This document shows positions 9,158 to 16,291 of a stretch of DNA of 64,000 nucleotides, piece by piece (position 1 is the stretch's first letter; each line of letters opens with the position of its first letter). The DNA comes from an uncultured Oscillospiraceae bacterium (GTDB taxonomy: Bacteria; Bacillota; Clostridia; Oscillospirales; Oscillospiraceae): contig CANQBA010000007.1 of the NCBI GenBank assembly GCA_947589545.1, forward strand, positions 1 to 64,000, read 5' to 3'. The translations under genes and the position numbers were made by a program. The notes below the pieces were generated by a model. The model was not told the origin of the DNA, did no database searches, and saw nothing but the letters and a program-made list of their open reading frames with translations.

Positions 9158-10011
9158 CGGAAATCAGATTGAACAACGGTGTGATGATGCCGCTGCTGGG
9201 CTTCGGCACCTATCAAATCACAGACCCGGAGGAGTGCCGGCGGAGCGTCGCCACGGCCATTGAGACGGGCGTCCGGCTCATAGACACCGCCCAGAACTAC
9301 GGCAACGAGCGCGCCGTAGGGGAGGCCGTTCGGAACTGCGGCGTTCCGAGAAGCCAGCTTTTTATCACCTCCAAGGTGTGGTTTCGCAACCACGCCGGCG
9401 GGGAGTGCGCCAAAAGCGTTATGAGATCCTTGGAGCGGATGGGCCTGGACTATCTGGATCTGATGCTCATCCACTGGCCCTTCGGGGACGTGTACGCGGC
9501 GTGGCGGGATCTGGAGGAGCTCTACCAAAAGGGCGTCCTGCGGGCCATCGGCGTGTCCAATTTCTCGCCGGACAGGCTGGTGGATCTGATCAACTGGAGC
9601 CAGGTGGTCCCCGCCGTGGATCAGGTGGAGACGCATCTCTACTGCCAGCAGAAGACCGCCCACCGGTGGATGACCAAATACGGCGTGGTCCATGAGGCCT
9701 ACGCCCCGCTGGGACAGAGCCGCATCAACGACATGTTCGCCCTGCCGGCTGTCCGGGCGGCGGCGGAGGAGCACGGCAAGACCCCGGCCCAGGTGGCGCT
9801 GCGGTTTTTGATCCAGCAGGGGATCGCGGTTATCCCCAAATCCGTCCGCCCGGAGCGGATACGGGAGAATTTCGACGTCTTTGATTTCTCCCTGACGGAG
9901 GCGGAGATGGCGGCGCTGGCCCTTGTGGACAACGACGCTCCCATGATCGGCACGGCCGCCACGCCCGAGCGCGTGGAGTCGTCCAAAAGCTGGACAAGCA
10001 GGGAGCTTTAA
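9154..10011 (+). CDS. Aldo/keto reductase
   Basis: 285 residues, normal length for the family, NAD(P)H-dependent carbonyl reduction in the cytoplasm. The catalytic tetrad is visible: Asp44 and Tyr49 in DTAQNYGNERA, Lys74 in ITSKVW, His107 in LIHWP. The cofactor-binding C-terminal segment IPKSVRPERIRENF is also present. It overlaps the hydrolase by 4 nt (ATGA) behind an AGGAGG site, so the two are one operon. It resembles the 2,5-diketo-gluconate reductase-like group; the substrate cannot be told from sequence. Confidence 0.88.
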   Translation: MTEIRLNNGVMMPLLGFGTYQITDPEECRRSVATAIETGVRLIDTAQNYGNERAVGEAVRNCGVPRSQLFITSKVWFRNHAGGECAKSVMRSLERMGLDYLDLMLIHWPFGDVYAAWRDLEELYQKGVLRAIGVSNFSPDRLVDLINWSQVVPAVDQVETHLYCQQKTAHRWMTKYGVVHEAYAPLGQSRINDMFALPAVRAAAEEHGKTPAQVALRFLIQQGIAVIPKSVRPERIRENFDVFDFSLTEAEMAALALVDNDAPMIGTAATPERVESSKSWTSREL

Positions 10012-10031
10012 GCTTTACAGGGAGGAACACC

Positions 10032-10637
10032 ATGCTGGAGCTTGAAAAATTTGAATGGACGAGAAGCCCCGCCGGCTTTTGCGTCCGGGACGGCGCGCTG
10101 GAGGTGGTCACAAAGCCCAGAACGGATCTGTGGCAGAGGACGTACTACCACTTCCGGAACGACAACGCACCGGTCTTTCAGATGAGCACGGAGGAGAAAT
10201 ACTTCTCCTTCACGGTGAAAACGGTCTTTGACAGCAAGCGGCGCTTCGACCAGTGCGGCGTGGTTGTGTATCTGGACAGCGAGAACTGGCTGAAGGCATC
10301 CGTGGAGTACGAGGATGGGAAGATCTCGCATCTGGGCAGCGTCGTCACCAACAACGGTTGGTCGGACTGGGCCACCACCGTCATCGACGCCTCCGTCAAG
10401 ACCATGTGGTACCGCCTGAGCCGCCGGGAGGACGACTTCCGTCTGGAGTGCTCTCAGGACGGAGTGACCTTCTCCCAGATGCGCGTGTGCCACCTGGCCG
10501 CGGCCACGGGGGCGGTGCGCTTCGGCGTCTACGCCTGCAGTCCGGAGGACTCCTCCTTCCGGGCGGTCTTTACCGATATGGCCCTGACCGCCTGTCAGTG
10601 GCCGGCCCACGACGGCCAGCCGCCGGACAAAGAATGA
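10032..10637 (+). CDS. DUF1349-type concanavalin-like lectin/glucanase-fold protein
   Basis: 201 residues, cytosolic (no signal peptide). It resembles the DUF1349 family: beta-sandwich proteins with the pattern DQCGVVVYLDSENWLKASVEY followed by WSDWATT and FGVYACSP near the C-terminus. Members are thought to bind sugars, but the activity is not established. It lies 20 nt after the aldo-keto reductase with its own GGAGG site, so it is likely the third gene of the operon. Length matches the family. Confidence 0.8.
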   Translation: MLELEKFEWTRSPAGFCVRDGALEVVTKPRTDLWQRTYYHFRNDNAPVFQMSTEEKYFSFTVKTVFDSKRRFDQCGVVVYLDSENWLKASVEYEDGKISHLGSVVTNNGWSDWATTVIDASVKTMWYRLSRREDDFRLECSQDGVTFSQMRVCHLAAATGAVRFGVYACSPEDSSFRAVFTDMALTACQWPAHDGQPPDKE

Positions 10638-10712
10638 CCGGGCCGGCCGGGCACGGAAATTTCCGCTTACTTCCAGCCGCTTTATGGATGTGTTAATTGA
10701 TACGTTAAATGA

Positions 10713-10741
10713 TTGACAATTCGTCCGCGTTGGTCTACAAT
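10713..10741 (+). promoter_or_regulatory. Promoter of the MarR-led lipid cluster
   Basis: TTGACA (10713-10718), 17 bp, TACAAT (10736-10741). Just upstream an imperfect TTAATTGATACGTTAA dyad (about 10693-10708) could be an operator for the MarR protein encoded next. Confidence 0.65.
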
Positions 10742-10788
10742 AGGAGAGTCCTATTTCGGATTCTACTCCGGGGACAGGGGGGACGCGT

Positions 10789-11253
10789 GTGAAGAAGGAC
10801 GCGAGAGCGCCGGAGACGCTCAATCTGGAGATCCAGGACTTCATCGGCATCTACCGCGGCGTCGTAGGGCGGTTCGGCATGTCTGAAAACGAGTTCTGGA
10901 TCTGGTACGCGCTGATCGCCCTGGACGGCGGCTATTCCCAGCAGGACATCTGCGGCATTCTGTCCCTCTCCAAGCAGACGGTGAACACCATCGTGAGCCA
11001 CATGGTGCGCAAGGGCTTTGCCTTTCTCACGGTGATCCCCGGCACCCGCAACAGGAAAAGGATCTGCCTGACGGAGGCGGGGAAGCGGTACGGCGAGGGT
11101 GTCGTGCGGCCTCTTTTCAACGCCGAACGCAGGGCGCTGGAAAAGCTCCCGGAGGAGGAGCGAACCGTCTGCGCGGCTGTCTTTCGGAAGTACATCTCCC
11201 TTTTAAAAGAGGAGATGCGCGCCTTTCAGCACGGCGCGGAGGTGGCGGGATGA
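10789..11253 (+). CDS. MarR-family transcriptional regulator
   Basis: 154 residues with a winged helix-turn-helix. The recognition part is YSQQDICGILSLSKQTVNTIVSHMV and the wing follows (FLTVIPGTRNRKRICLT). GTG start with a GGGGAC-type site upstream. The stop overlaps the start of the next gene by 4 nt (ATGA), so it probably autoregulates the four-gene cluster of membrane-lipid enzymes. The ligand is unknown. The family usually binds small aromatic or lipophilic compounds, which would fit a lipid-modifying operon, but that is inference. Confidence 0.88.
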   Translation: MKKDARAPETLNLEIQDFIGIYRGVVGRFGMSENEFWIWYALIALDGGYSQQDICGILSLSKQTVNTIVSHMVRKGFAFLTVIPGTRNRKRICLTEAGKRYGEGVVRPLFNAERRALEKLPEEERTVCAAVFRKYISLLKEEMRAFQHGAEVAG

Positions 11254-11726
11254 GTCTTGTCAGGTGTCTTGCGTATCTTGCCCTAATCGGGGCGTCCGGC
11301 TTCCTGCTGGGGAGGCTCGTGCCCAAGCGGCTGTTCCGCGCCGACCGGTTCCCCTTCCGCCTGTACGCCTGGGAGCAGGAGGGGAAGATCTACAACCGGA
11401 TAGGCGTGCGCCGGTGGAAGGAAAAGGTGCCGGATATGAGCGCCATCCTCCCCTGGGTGATGCCCTCCAAGAAGCTGCCCAAAAATGCCACGGCGGAGCA
11501 TGTGGAGCGGATGATCCAGGAGACGTGCGTGGCCGAGTGGATCCACGGCCTTTTGTGCATCCTGGGCTTCGGGTGCGTCCTGATCTGGAAGGGGTTCTGG
11601 GGATGGGCCGTCTCCGTTCTCTATCTGCTGGGGAATCTCCCCGACATTATCATCCAGCGCTATAACCGCCCCAAGCTTGTGCGGATCCTTGAGAGAGAGA
11701 AAAGGCAAAAGAGAGCTTATGAATAA
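11250..11726 (+). CDS. CrtO-like glycolipid acyltransferase (glycosyl-diaponeurosporenoate acyltransferase family)
   Basis: 158 residues, about the size of staphylococcal CrtO. One N-terminal membrane segment (about residues 5-22) and a C-terminal hydrophobic pair (about residues 100-135). The family-like stretch RFPFRLYAWEQEGKIYNRIGV, then WKEKVPDMS and LGNLPDIIIQRYNR, match the pattern I associate with this family. No carotenoid synthesis genes are in the window, so the acceptor is more likely a glycolipid made by the next gene. It overlaps the regulator by 4 nt and the glycosyltransferase by 8 nt. Confidence 0.7.
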   Translation: MSLVRCLAYLALIGASGFLLGRLVPKRLFRADRFPFRLYAWEQEGKIYNRIGVRRWKEKVPDMSAILPWVMPSKKLPKNATAEHVERMIQETCVAEWIHGLLCILGFGCVLIWKGFWGWAVSVLYLLGNLPDIIIQRYNRPKLVRILEREKRQKRAYE

Positions 11727-12828
11727 AGTGATCATTTTGAGCTGCCATACAGGACAGGGACATAATTCCTGCGCGGAGGCCATCCAGGAGACCTTTGAGG
11801 AACAGGGCGTGGGGTGCGATATCCGCGACGGCCTGGCGCTCATCTCTCCCGGCGTCTCCCGGTTCGTGTCCTGGGGCCACAGCTTTATGTACAGATATCT
11901 CCCCGGCCTTTTCCGATGGGGCTACCGCGTCAACGAGGAGCACCCCGGCTTTCTGGAGGAGGGCTCGCCCATGATCTGGCTCCTGAAAAGGGGCACGGGG
12001 CGTTTGCGGGAGCTTCTGGAGACGGGCGGATACGACACCGTCATCTGCACCCACATGTTTTCGGCCCTGATGGTGTCGGAGCTGATGAAAAAGACGCCCC
12101 TGCCGGTGAAAACGGCCTTTGTGGCCACGGACTACACCTGCTGTCCGGGGACGGAATTCTGCTTTTTGGATAAGCACTTCCTGCCCTGCGGCTCCCTGGG
12201 GGGCGTATACCGGGACAACGAGCTCTTCCGGCAGCGCGCCGTCGTCACGGGGATACCCGTCCGGAAGCAGTTCTGGACCGGCCAGGGGAAGGAGGAGGCC
12301 AAAGCGGCGCTCCATATCAGCCTCCGGCACAAGCATCTGCTGCTGATGTGCGGCAGCATGGGATGCGGCCCCATCATCGACCTTCTGCAGGAGCTGACGC
12401 GTCAGCTCCCGCCGGATTTGGAGGTGTCCGTCATCTGCGGCACCAATGAGCGCCTCCGGGAGAGGTTGGCGGAGCAGTACAGGGGCAATGAGCTGGTACA
12501 TATCGTGGGGTATGCCGACGACATCTCCCTCTACATGGACTCCGCGGATCTGTACCTGACAAAGCCCGGCGGCATCGGCGTCACGGAGGCGGCCGCCAAG
12601 AGACTGCCCATGGTGTTTGTGGACGCCGTTTCGGGCTGTGAGAAATACAATATGGACTTTTTTACCGGGATGGGTGCGGCCATCACCGACCCGTCCATCC
12701 CGCGTCTGGCCGGGAAATGCCTCCGGCTCCTGGCCTCCGACGAGGAGCTTGAGAAGATGCGGCGGGCCCTGCGCGCCTATGACCAGCCCAACGGCGCCCG
12801 GCGTATATATGAGGAGCTTAGCAAGTGA
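11719..12828 (+). CDS. Diacylglycerol glycosyltransferase (MGDG synthase/UgtP-like)
   Basis: 369 residues, GT28-type. The N-terminal SCHTGQGHNSCAEAI motif is the lipid-acceptor loop of the MGDG-synthase domain. The C-terminal nucleotide-sugar domain carries MCGSMGCGP and the donor-site pattern KPGGIGVTEAAAKRLPMV. It would transfer sugar to diacylglycerol or a similar lipid at the inner membrane face. The ATG at 11719 lies inside the end of the preceding gene (8-nt overlap), consistent with coupling. The next gene starts on its stop (GTGA). Confidence 0.85.
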   Translation: MNKVIILSCHTGQGHNSCAEAIQETFEEQGVGCDIRDGLALISPGVSRFVSWGHSFMYRYLPGLFRWGYRVNEEHPGFLEEGSPMIWLLKRGTGRLRELLETGGYDTVICTHMFSALMVSELMKKTPLPVKTAFVATDYTCCPGTEFCFLDKHFLPCGSLGGVYRDNELFRQRAVVTGIPVRKQFWTGQGKEEAKAALHISLRHKHLLLMCGSMGCGPIIDLLQELTRQLPPDLEVSVICGTNERLRERLAEQYRGNELVHIVGYADDISLYMDSADLYLTKPGGIGVTEAAAKRLPMVFVDAVSGCEKYNMDFFTGMGAAITDPSIPRLAGKCLRLLASDEELEKMRRALRAYDQPNGARRIYEELSK

Positions 12829-13526
12829 ACACCACCATACACGAGGAAAAAAGAAGGCTTGTGGATTACCGGAAGTTCCGGTTCAGCAAGCTGAATACCC
12901 CGGAATTTGAGCACCTGAAATACCTCCTTTTCTGGCCCGTGTACGGCCTGCTGTTTTTGACGGTGGAGCGGCTCTGGATCCGGGACAGCTACACCCCCAT
13001 CCACTGCGCCCTGGACGACGCCATCCCCTTTTGCGAGATTTTTCTGATCCCGTACCTCTTCTGGTTCGTGTTCCTGGTGGGGATGCTCCTCTATACGCTC
13101 CTGCTGGACACCCGGGCCTTCAAGGGGATGATGCGGTTCATCATCGTCTCCTACACGGCGGCCATCCTGATCTACATGCTCTTTCCCAACTGCCAGCAGC
13201 TCCGGCCCTTGGCCTTTGAGCGGGACAACGTCCTCACCCGGTTCATCGCGCGGTTTTATGAATTCGACACCAACACCAACGTCTGCCCCTCCATCCACGT
13301 CATCGGCTCGGCGGCGGTGATGTTCGCGGCCTGGGACAGCAGGGACTTCCGGACCCCCGCCTGGCGGGCGGCCTTCTGCGTCATGGCCGTTCTGATCTCC
13401 GTCTCCACGGTCTTTATCAAACAGCACTCCGTCCTCGATCTGCTGGCGGCCGTGCCCGTCTGCGCCGCGGCGTACCTTTTTGCCTACGGAAAAAAGAGGA
13501 AAATAAGTCTTAGCCGCAAGCGGTGA
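12825..13526 (+). CDS. PAP2-family membrane phosphatase
   Basis: 233 residues, five to six membrane segments. PAP2 motifs are CPSIHVIGS (the PSxH motif) and STVFIKQHSVLDLLAA (the third motif, H...D). A first motif of the K(x6)RP type is not clear, as in the inositol-phosphate-type branch. It probably dephosphorylates or transfers lipid phosphate, for example phosphatidate to diacylglycerol, which would feed the glycosyltransferase upstream. GTG start overlapping the previous stop by 4 nt. Its stop codon lies in the left arm of the terminator. Confidence 0.82.
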   Translation: MNTTIHEEKRRLVDYRKFRFSKLNTPEFEHLKYLLFWPVYGLLFLTVERLWIRDSYTPIHCALDDAIPFCEIFLIPYLFWFVFLVGMLLYTLLLDTRAFKGMMRFIIVSYTAAILIYMLFPNCQQLRPLAFERDNVLTRFIARFYEFDTNTNVCPSIHVIGSAAVMFAAWDSRDFRTPAWRAAFCVMAVLISVSTVFIKQHSVLDLLAAVPVCAAAYLFAYGKKRKISLSRKR

Positions 13527-13551
13527 AAACGCGTGTTCTCACCGCTTTTTT
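13518..13551 (+). terminator. Terminator of the MarR/lipid cluster
   Basis: Arms AAGCGGTGA and TCACCGCTT followed by a T-run; the left arm includes the stop codon of the PAP2 gene. Confidence 0.9.
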
Positions 13552-13596
13552 CATGCGCGGATCCTGACTGAAATATGCGATTTTTCTCATTTCCGG

Positions 13597-13625
13597 TTGT
13601 TTTCTTCCGCCGGATGTGCTATGAT
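13597..13625 (+). promoter_or_regulatory. Promoter of the coiled-coil/fumarase-beta pair
   Basis: TTGTTT (13597-13602), 17 bp, TATGAT (13620-13625). Confidence 0.55.
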
Positions 13626-13670
13626 GCGGTATAAGAGAACGCAATTTACAGAGAGGACGGTGATCGTGCC

Positions 13671-14087
13671 GTGGAGCAGGAGAAGGGCAATTTCCGGGGC
13701 CGGGTATTCGGCGGCTTTGACCGGCAGGACGTGATCGACTACATCGAGTCCCTGGCCATGGAGCGAAACGCCCTGAGCCGGGAAAATCAGGAGCTTCAGG
13801 AGCGCCTCTGGGAGCTGGAGGAGCGGGCTCGCGCGCCAGAGGAGCCGGACGGCGCCGATGAGCGCCGGCGGGAGATCGCCGGGGCGCTGGAGGAGGCGCG
13901 GGAGCTTTTGCGCTCGGTGAAGCGGGAATACGACGCCCTGTGCGCTGACGTGAAGATCAACGCCGCCCAGGCCGAGGGGGAGCTCAAGACCGTCTCCGCC
14001 CGCCTTGCCGGGATCCAGGCCGCCCTGGGCTCGGCGGGGGAGAAGCTGGAGGAGATCGGCGACAGACTGAAGATAAGCGAGGAATGA
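13671..14087 (+). CDS. DivIVA-like coiled-coil protein
   Basis: 138 residues. The N-terminal part GRVFGGFDRQDVIDYIESLA matches the membrane-curvature-sensing start of DivIVA/GpsB proteins. The rest is a charged coiled coil (about residues 30-135) and shorter than classical DivIVA. It would bind the membrane at the septum or poles and recruit partners (inference). GTG start at 13671 behind GAGAGG; spacing is a little long. The next gene follows 3 nt after the stop, so the two are co-translated. Confidence 0.7.
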   Translation: MEQEKGNFRGRVFGGFDRQDVIDYIESLAMERNALSRENQELQERLWELEERARAPEEPDGADERRREIAGALEEARELLRSVKREYDALCADVKINAAQAEGELKTVSARLAGIQAALGSAGEKLEEIGDRLKISEE

Positions 14088-14090
14088 CCG

Positions 14091-14648
14091 TTGCAGAACA
14101 TCTTTGATATCCGGGCGGAGGAGCTCAGAGCTTACGCGCCCCAAATGCGCTTTGGCGACCGGGTTCTGCTCTCCGGGACGATCTACACCTCCCGGGATCA
14201 GGCCCATATGGCCATCTTCCGCCTCCTGGACGCCGGCGAGCCCACGCCCTTTCCCCTCAAGGACGCCGTCATTTATTACGCCGGCCCCACCCCCGGCCAC
14301 GACGGCCTGCCCACCGGGGCCTGCGGCCCCACCACCTCCAGCCGCATGGACGGCTTTACCCCCCGGCTTCTGGATCTGGGCCTGGCCGGGATGATCGGGA
14401 AGGGCCTCCGCTCCGATGCGGTGCGCGATTCTATCGTGAAAAACGGCGCCGTATACCTGTGCGCCGTGGGCGGAGCGGGAGCGCTCATCGCCAAATCCAT
14501 CCGCTCCATGGAGGAGATCGCCTTCCCCGAGCTGGGCTGTGAATCCGTCAAGCGTCTGGAGGTGGAGAAAATGCCCCTCCTGGTGGGCATAGACCCCCAC
14601 GGCGGCGACATCTTCCGGGAGGGCGTCCGGCGGTACAGAACAGCCTGA
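14091..14648 (+). CDS. Fumarate/tartrate hydratase beta subunit (class I, Fe-S type), without alpha partner here
   Basis: 185 residues, full length for the C-terminal (beta) half of class I hydro-lyases. Diagnostic segments are GDRVLLSGTIYTSRDQAH, YYAGPTPGHDGLPTGACGPTTS and GIDPHGGDIF. Beta subunits need the [4Fe-4S]-bearing alpha subunit for fumarate-malate interconversion; no alpha gene is within the window. The likely start is TTG at 14091, 3 nt after the coiled-coil gene. It is odd to find it joined to a division-type coiled-coil gene rather than to its alpha subunit. Confidence 0.85.
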   Translation: MQNIFDIRAEELRAYAPQMRFGDRVLLSGTIYTSRDQAHMAIFRLLDAGEPTPFPLKDAVIYYAGPTPGHDGLPTGACGPTTSSRMDGFTPRLLDLGLAGMIGKGLRSDAVRDSIVKNGAVYLCAVGGAGALIAKSIRSMEEIAFPELGCESVKRLEVEKMPLLVGIDPHGGDIFREGVRRYRTA

Positions 14649-14679
14649 AAATTCAGCGATTTACCATAGCAGGGAATTG

Positions 14680-14721
14680 ATCGTTTTATGTTAACCAACC
14701 TGTTGACATAAAACGATTTTT
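14680..14721 (+). repeat. Hairpin built from TTATGTTAAC/GTTGACATAA repeats, terminator-like
   Basis: 16-bp inverted repeat (14680-14695 with 14702-14717, one G-T pair) followed by a T-run, able to end the fumarase transcript. Its arms contain the same TTATGTnnAC word seen at 21891-22029 and 42972-43060. Confidence 0.7.
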
Positions 14722-14774
14722 TATGTCTGTTTCATTTGAAAAAATGATAAATCTTGCTGAATTACAAAAAAATG

Positions 14775-14803
14775 TTGCAATTTTCGGGAAAAAGGCCCAT
14801 AAT
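14775..14803 (+). promoter_or_regulatory. Promoter of the surface-polysaccharide operon
   Basis: TTGCAA (14775-14780), 17 bp, CATAAT (14798-14803), 57 nt before the GTG start. Confidence 0.5.
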
Positions 14804-14860
14804 AAAGATGAGCGTGCTCTGGCAGGAACGCCAAAAATGCGCCGCGCGAAGGGTGAGATC

Positions 14861-16282
14861 GTGAGCTTTGACTCGGCTTTTTTCCTCTTTTGCTATTTCC
14901 CGGCTGTGTTTGTGATCTATGCCCTTGTGCGAAACGAGCGGGCGCGAAACGGCCTCCTGCTGGCCGCCGGTCTGGCGTTCTACACCCTGGGGAGGCTCTT
15001 CGATCTGCTGCTTGTCCTGCTTCTGGCGGGCATGACCTACGCGCTGGGGCGGCTCATTGCCCGCGGGCGCGGGGCCAGAGCGGCGGCCGTCGCGGCGGTG
15101 CTTCTGAACCTGGGCGTTTTAGTGTTTTTCAAGTCCGTTGAAGCCTTCACGGTGCGTCTGGCGGGGAGCGATTTCTGGATGAAGCTCCTGTTCGCTTCCC
15201 CCGCGCCGGCGGCACTGACCGCCCCGCTGGGGATCTCCTTCTTCACGTTTAAATGCGTCTCCTATACCGTCGATACATACAGAGATCCGAAAAACGCCGC
15301 TGGAGGCTTTGGAAGCTTCCTGCTCTACGTCACCTTCTTCCCGGAGACCGTCTCCGGGCCGCTCTCCCGGTACCGGGAATTCGCCCCTCAGCTGACAGGC
15401 AGGCGCGTCACGGCGGAGCGGGCGGCGGGGGGCCTTTGCCGGTTCATCCGGGGCCTTGCCAAAAAGCTCTTTCTGGCCGGTGCCTCGGGGGCCGTGGCCG
15501 ACGCCGTTTTCGCCTATACGGGCCCGGCGGACATGCGCCTTGCCTGGGCGGGGGCGGTGTGCTTTACCCTGCAGCTCTTCTTCGATTTCTCCGGCTATTC
15601 CGATATGGCCATCGGCCTTGCCGGCGCCTTCGGCTTCACCTCGCCGGAGAACTTCAACTACCCCTACGCCGCCGTGTCCGTCACGGACTTCTGGCGCAGG
15701 TGGCATATGAGCCTGTCAGGCTGGTTCCGGGACTATGTCTATATCCCCCTGGGCGGCAACCGGAGGGGAAAGCTCCGCACGGCGCTGAATAAATTCACTG
15801 TCTTCGCCCTCTGCGGCCTGTGGCACGGCTTCGGCCTCACCTATCTTTTGTGGGGCGTCTGGCACGGCCTGCTGGCGGGACTGGAGAGCCTGAAGGTGCT
15901 GGATGTGCCCCGTTGGCGAAAAAGCCGGGCGGGCGCCGCCGCCGGCCATGTCTATACGCTTCTGGCGGTGTTGTTGGGCTTTGTGATGTTCCGTGCCGGC
16001 AGCGCCGGACAGGGCTTCTCCCTTATCGGCGCGCTGTTTACCGGCTTCTCCTTCACCCCCGCCGGCACGGCTTTGCTCCTGCGGGCCTTTGACGGCAGAA
16101 CGGTATTTCTCCTGATCCTGGGAGCGCTCTTTTGCTTCCCCTGGATGGACAGGCTCCCCTGGCGAAAGGACGCCGGCTGGTTCCGGGCCGTCCAGCTGGG
16201 GGTATACGCCGCCCTCTTTGCCCTGTGTCTCACGGAGCTGGCGGCGGGGGGCTTCACGCCCTTTATCTACGCGCGTTTTTGA
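14861..16282 (+). CDS. MBOAT-family O-acyltransferase (AlgI/DltB-like)
   Basis: 473 residues, polytopic. Membrane-bound O-acyltransferase moving acetyl groups across the membrane to an extracytoplasmic polysaccharide. Family signatures: LGISFFTFKCVSYTVD, FPETVSGPLSRY, FFDFSGYSDMAIGL, FNYPY, FWRRWHMSLSGWFRDYVYIPLGG, and the active-site region CGLWHGFGLTYLLWGVWHG with His322 and His335. The GTG at 14861 (AAGGGTGA site) is chosen because it gives the normal N-terminus SFDSAFFLFCYFPAVF; the upstream in-frame ATG adds 46 non-family residues and precedes the promoter. The next gene, 9 nt downstream, encodes the expected AlgX/AlgJ-like partner. Confidence 0.9.
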   Translation: MSFDSAFFLFCYFPAVFVIYALVRNERARNGLLLAAGLAFYTLGRLFDLLLVLLLAGMTYALGRLIARGRGARAAAVAAVLLNLGVLVFFKSVEAFTVRLAGSDFWMKLLFASPAPAALTAPLGISFFTFKCVSYTVDTYRDPKNAAGGFGSFLLYVTFFPETVSGPLSRYREFAPQLTGRRVTAERAAGGLCRFIRGLAKKLFLAGASGAVADAVFAYTGPADMRLAWAGAVCFTLQLFFDFSGYSDMAIGLAGAFGFTSPENFNYPYAAVSVTDFWRRWHMSLSGWFRDYVYIPLGGNRRGKLRTALNKFTVFALCGLWHGFGLTYLLWGVWHGLLAGLESLKVLDVPRWRKSRAGAAAGHVYTLLAVLLGFVMFRAGSAGQGFSLIGALFTGFSFTPAGTALLLRAFDGRTVFLLILGALFCFPWMDRLPWRKDAGWFRAVQLGVYAALFALCLTELAAGGFTPFIYARF

Positions 16283-16291
16283 GGTGGCGGG

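Noticed and set aside
14723-14860. Upstream ATG extending the MBOAT gene by 46 codons
   Set aside because: The extension includes the putative promoter and is AT-rich and non-family; the GTG at 14861 has a good ribosome site and gives the normal N-terminus.
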